This document shows, piece by piece, positions 63,758 to 64,000 of a stretch of DNA of 64,000 nt. A program made the position numbers and the translations under genes. The DNA comes from Qipengyuania sphaerica. Its GTDB lineage: Bacteria > Pseudomonadota > Alphaproteobacteria > Sphingomonadales > Sphingomonadaceae. The notes beneath the pieces are model-generated. The model saw only the letters and a list, made by a program, of their open reading frames with translations. It made no database searches and was not told the DNA's origin. The number at the start of each line of letters is the position of its first letter. Within the stretch, counting starts at the first letter, position 1. The DNA lies in contig NZ_JAIGNR010000004.1 of NCBI RefSeq assembly GCF_019711595.1, forward strand, positions 186,001-250,000, written 5' to 3'.

Positions 63758-64000
63758 ATGACATTGCCCGGCGAATCTTCGGCTGACCTCCTGCTGTCGC
63801 GTCCCGGCATGCAACGCGTGCCCTCGGACAAGCTCGAGCTGTTTCAGCTGCGGAATTTTGCAAGCCCGCAACTCTGCGCACAATTGGTTCAACTGATAGA
63901 AAAGGACCGTCGCCCCTCCACGCTCGCCGATGCCGGCGACGACCGCTACTTCCGGACCAGCGAAACCTGCGATCTCGATGCCGAGGAGCCGGCAGTACGT
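63758..64000 (+). CDS. Prolyl 4-hydroxylase-like 2OG-Fe(II) oxygenase (partial)
   Basis: An ATG at 63758 opens a frame of 81 codons running off the right edge. The translated part contains LELFQLRNFASPQLCAQLVQ, then DRRPSTLADAGDDRYFRTSE and TCDLDAEEPAV, the N-terminal pattern of bacterial prolyl 4-hydroxylase-type dioxygenases. The iron-binding HxD...H lies beyond the window. The upstream 190 bases hold only a short CGCCTGT-tgc-ACAGGCG palindrome. Confidence 0.75.
   Translation, partial: MTLPGESSADLLLSRPGMQRVPSDKLELFQLRNFASPQLCAQLVQLIEKDRRPSTLADAGDDRYFRTSETCDLDAEEPAVR

Noticed and set aside
61461..63761. A 766-codon plus-strand frame across ccmC-ccmD and the dehydrogenase
   Set aside because: It runs opposite several recognised genes and through the tRNA-His gene; residue composition is typical of antisense reading.
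1..64000. CRISPR array, rRNA operon or insertion sequence
   Set aside because: No regularly spaced repeats, rRNA-like segments or transposase genes were seen.

Overview
The window looks like chromosomal DNA of a GC-rich alphaproteobacterium. The housekeeping proteins and the plasmid-type accessory genes both resemble Sphingomonadales, most likely Erythrobacteraceae (Erythrobacter/Qipengyuania-like); this is judged from recalled protein families, with no search run. It falls into two parts that meet at an elongator tRNA-Met gene at 33146-33222.

Left part (1 to about 33.1 kb): the right-hand portion of an integrative and conjugative element (ICE). A P4-type tyrosine integrase (31714-32967) lies next to the 3' end of the tRNA, so the element probably sits in that tRNA and runs off the left edge. 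From left to right it contains: the tail of an unknown gene; a divergent regulatory switch (small helix-turn-helix protein versus an S24/LexA-type repressor) with palindromic operators and an SOS-box-like site; a defence island (Cap4-nuclease/STAND/TPR protein, DUF3800 protein, HEPN-motif protein, and an OLD-TOPRIM plus UvrD-like pair of Gabija type); a MobF relaxase (TraA) and coupling protein (TraD) behind a small relaxosome-like protein; a candidate oriT; then a leading region with a very acidic 73-aa protein, SSB, a DUF2493 protein, an Xre-RES toxin-antitoxin pair, an ArdC-like antirestriction protein, a ParB-like protein, a methylase/strawberry-notch helicase and a TOPRIM primase-like protein. 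A lytic transglycosylase and a DUF5818 protein follow just before the integrase.

The candidate oriT (hairpin 16993-17005 followed by a nic-like sequence with predicted cleavage between 17014 and 17015) has the layout of the F and R388 nic regions. It points so that the SSB/ArdC side enters a recipient first and the tra genes last. Nearly all genes on the entering side lie on the minus strand, so the transferred plus strand would be their template. Many share a leader of a short hairpin followed by a strong Shine-Dalgarno sequence. Two GTTC-N7-GTTC sites, the alphaproteobacterial LexA box, suggest SOS control of both the left switch and the right promoter.

Right part (33.2-64 kb): ordinary core genome. 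It holds a 2'-5' RNA ligase-like gene, mltG, fabF and acpP; a serine hydrolase; a DUF2383 protein; aspS; rnd-oxyR; pgsA divergent from an MFS (LplT-like) transporter; a thiamine-diphosphate enzyme; csbD-like and EVE proteins; a GGDEF-EAL protein; dapF-mtaB-ftsY-yciB; two acetyltransferases; kup; a tightly overlapping ccmC-D-E-F-G-H-I cytochrome c maturation operon; a leucine/glutamate-type dehydrogenase; tRNA-His; and the start of a prolyl 4-hydroxylase-like gene. No rRNA genes, insertion sequences or CRISPR arrays were seen.
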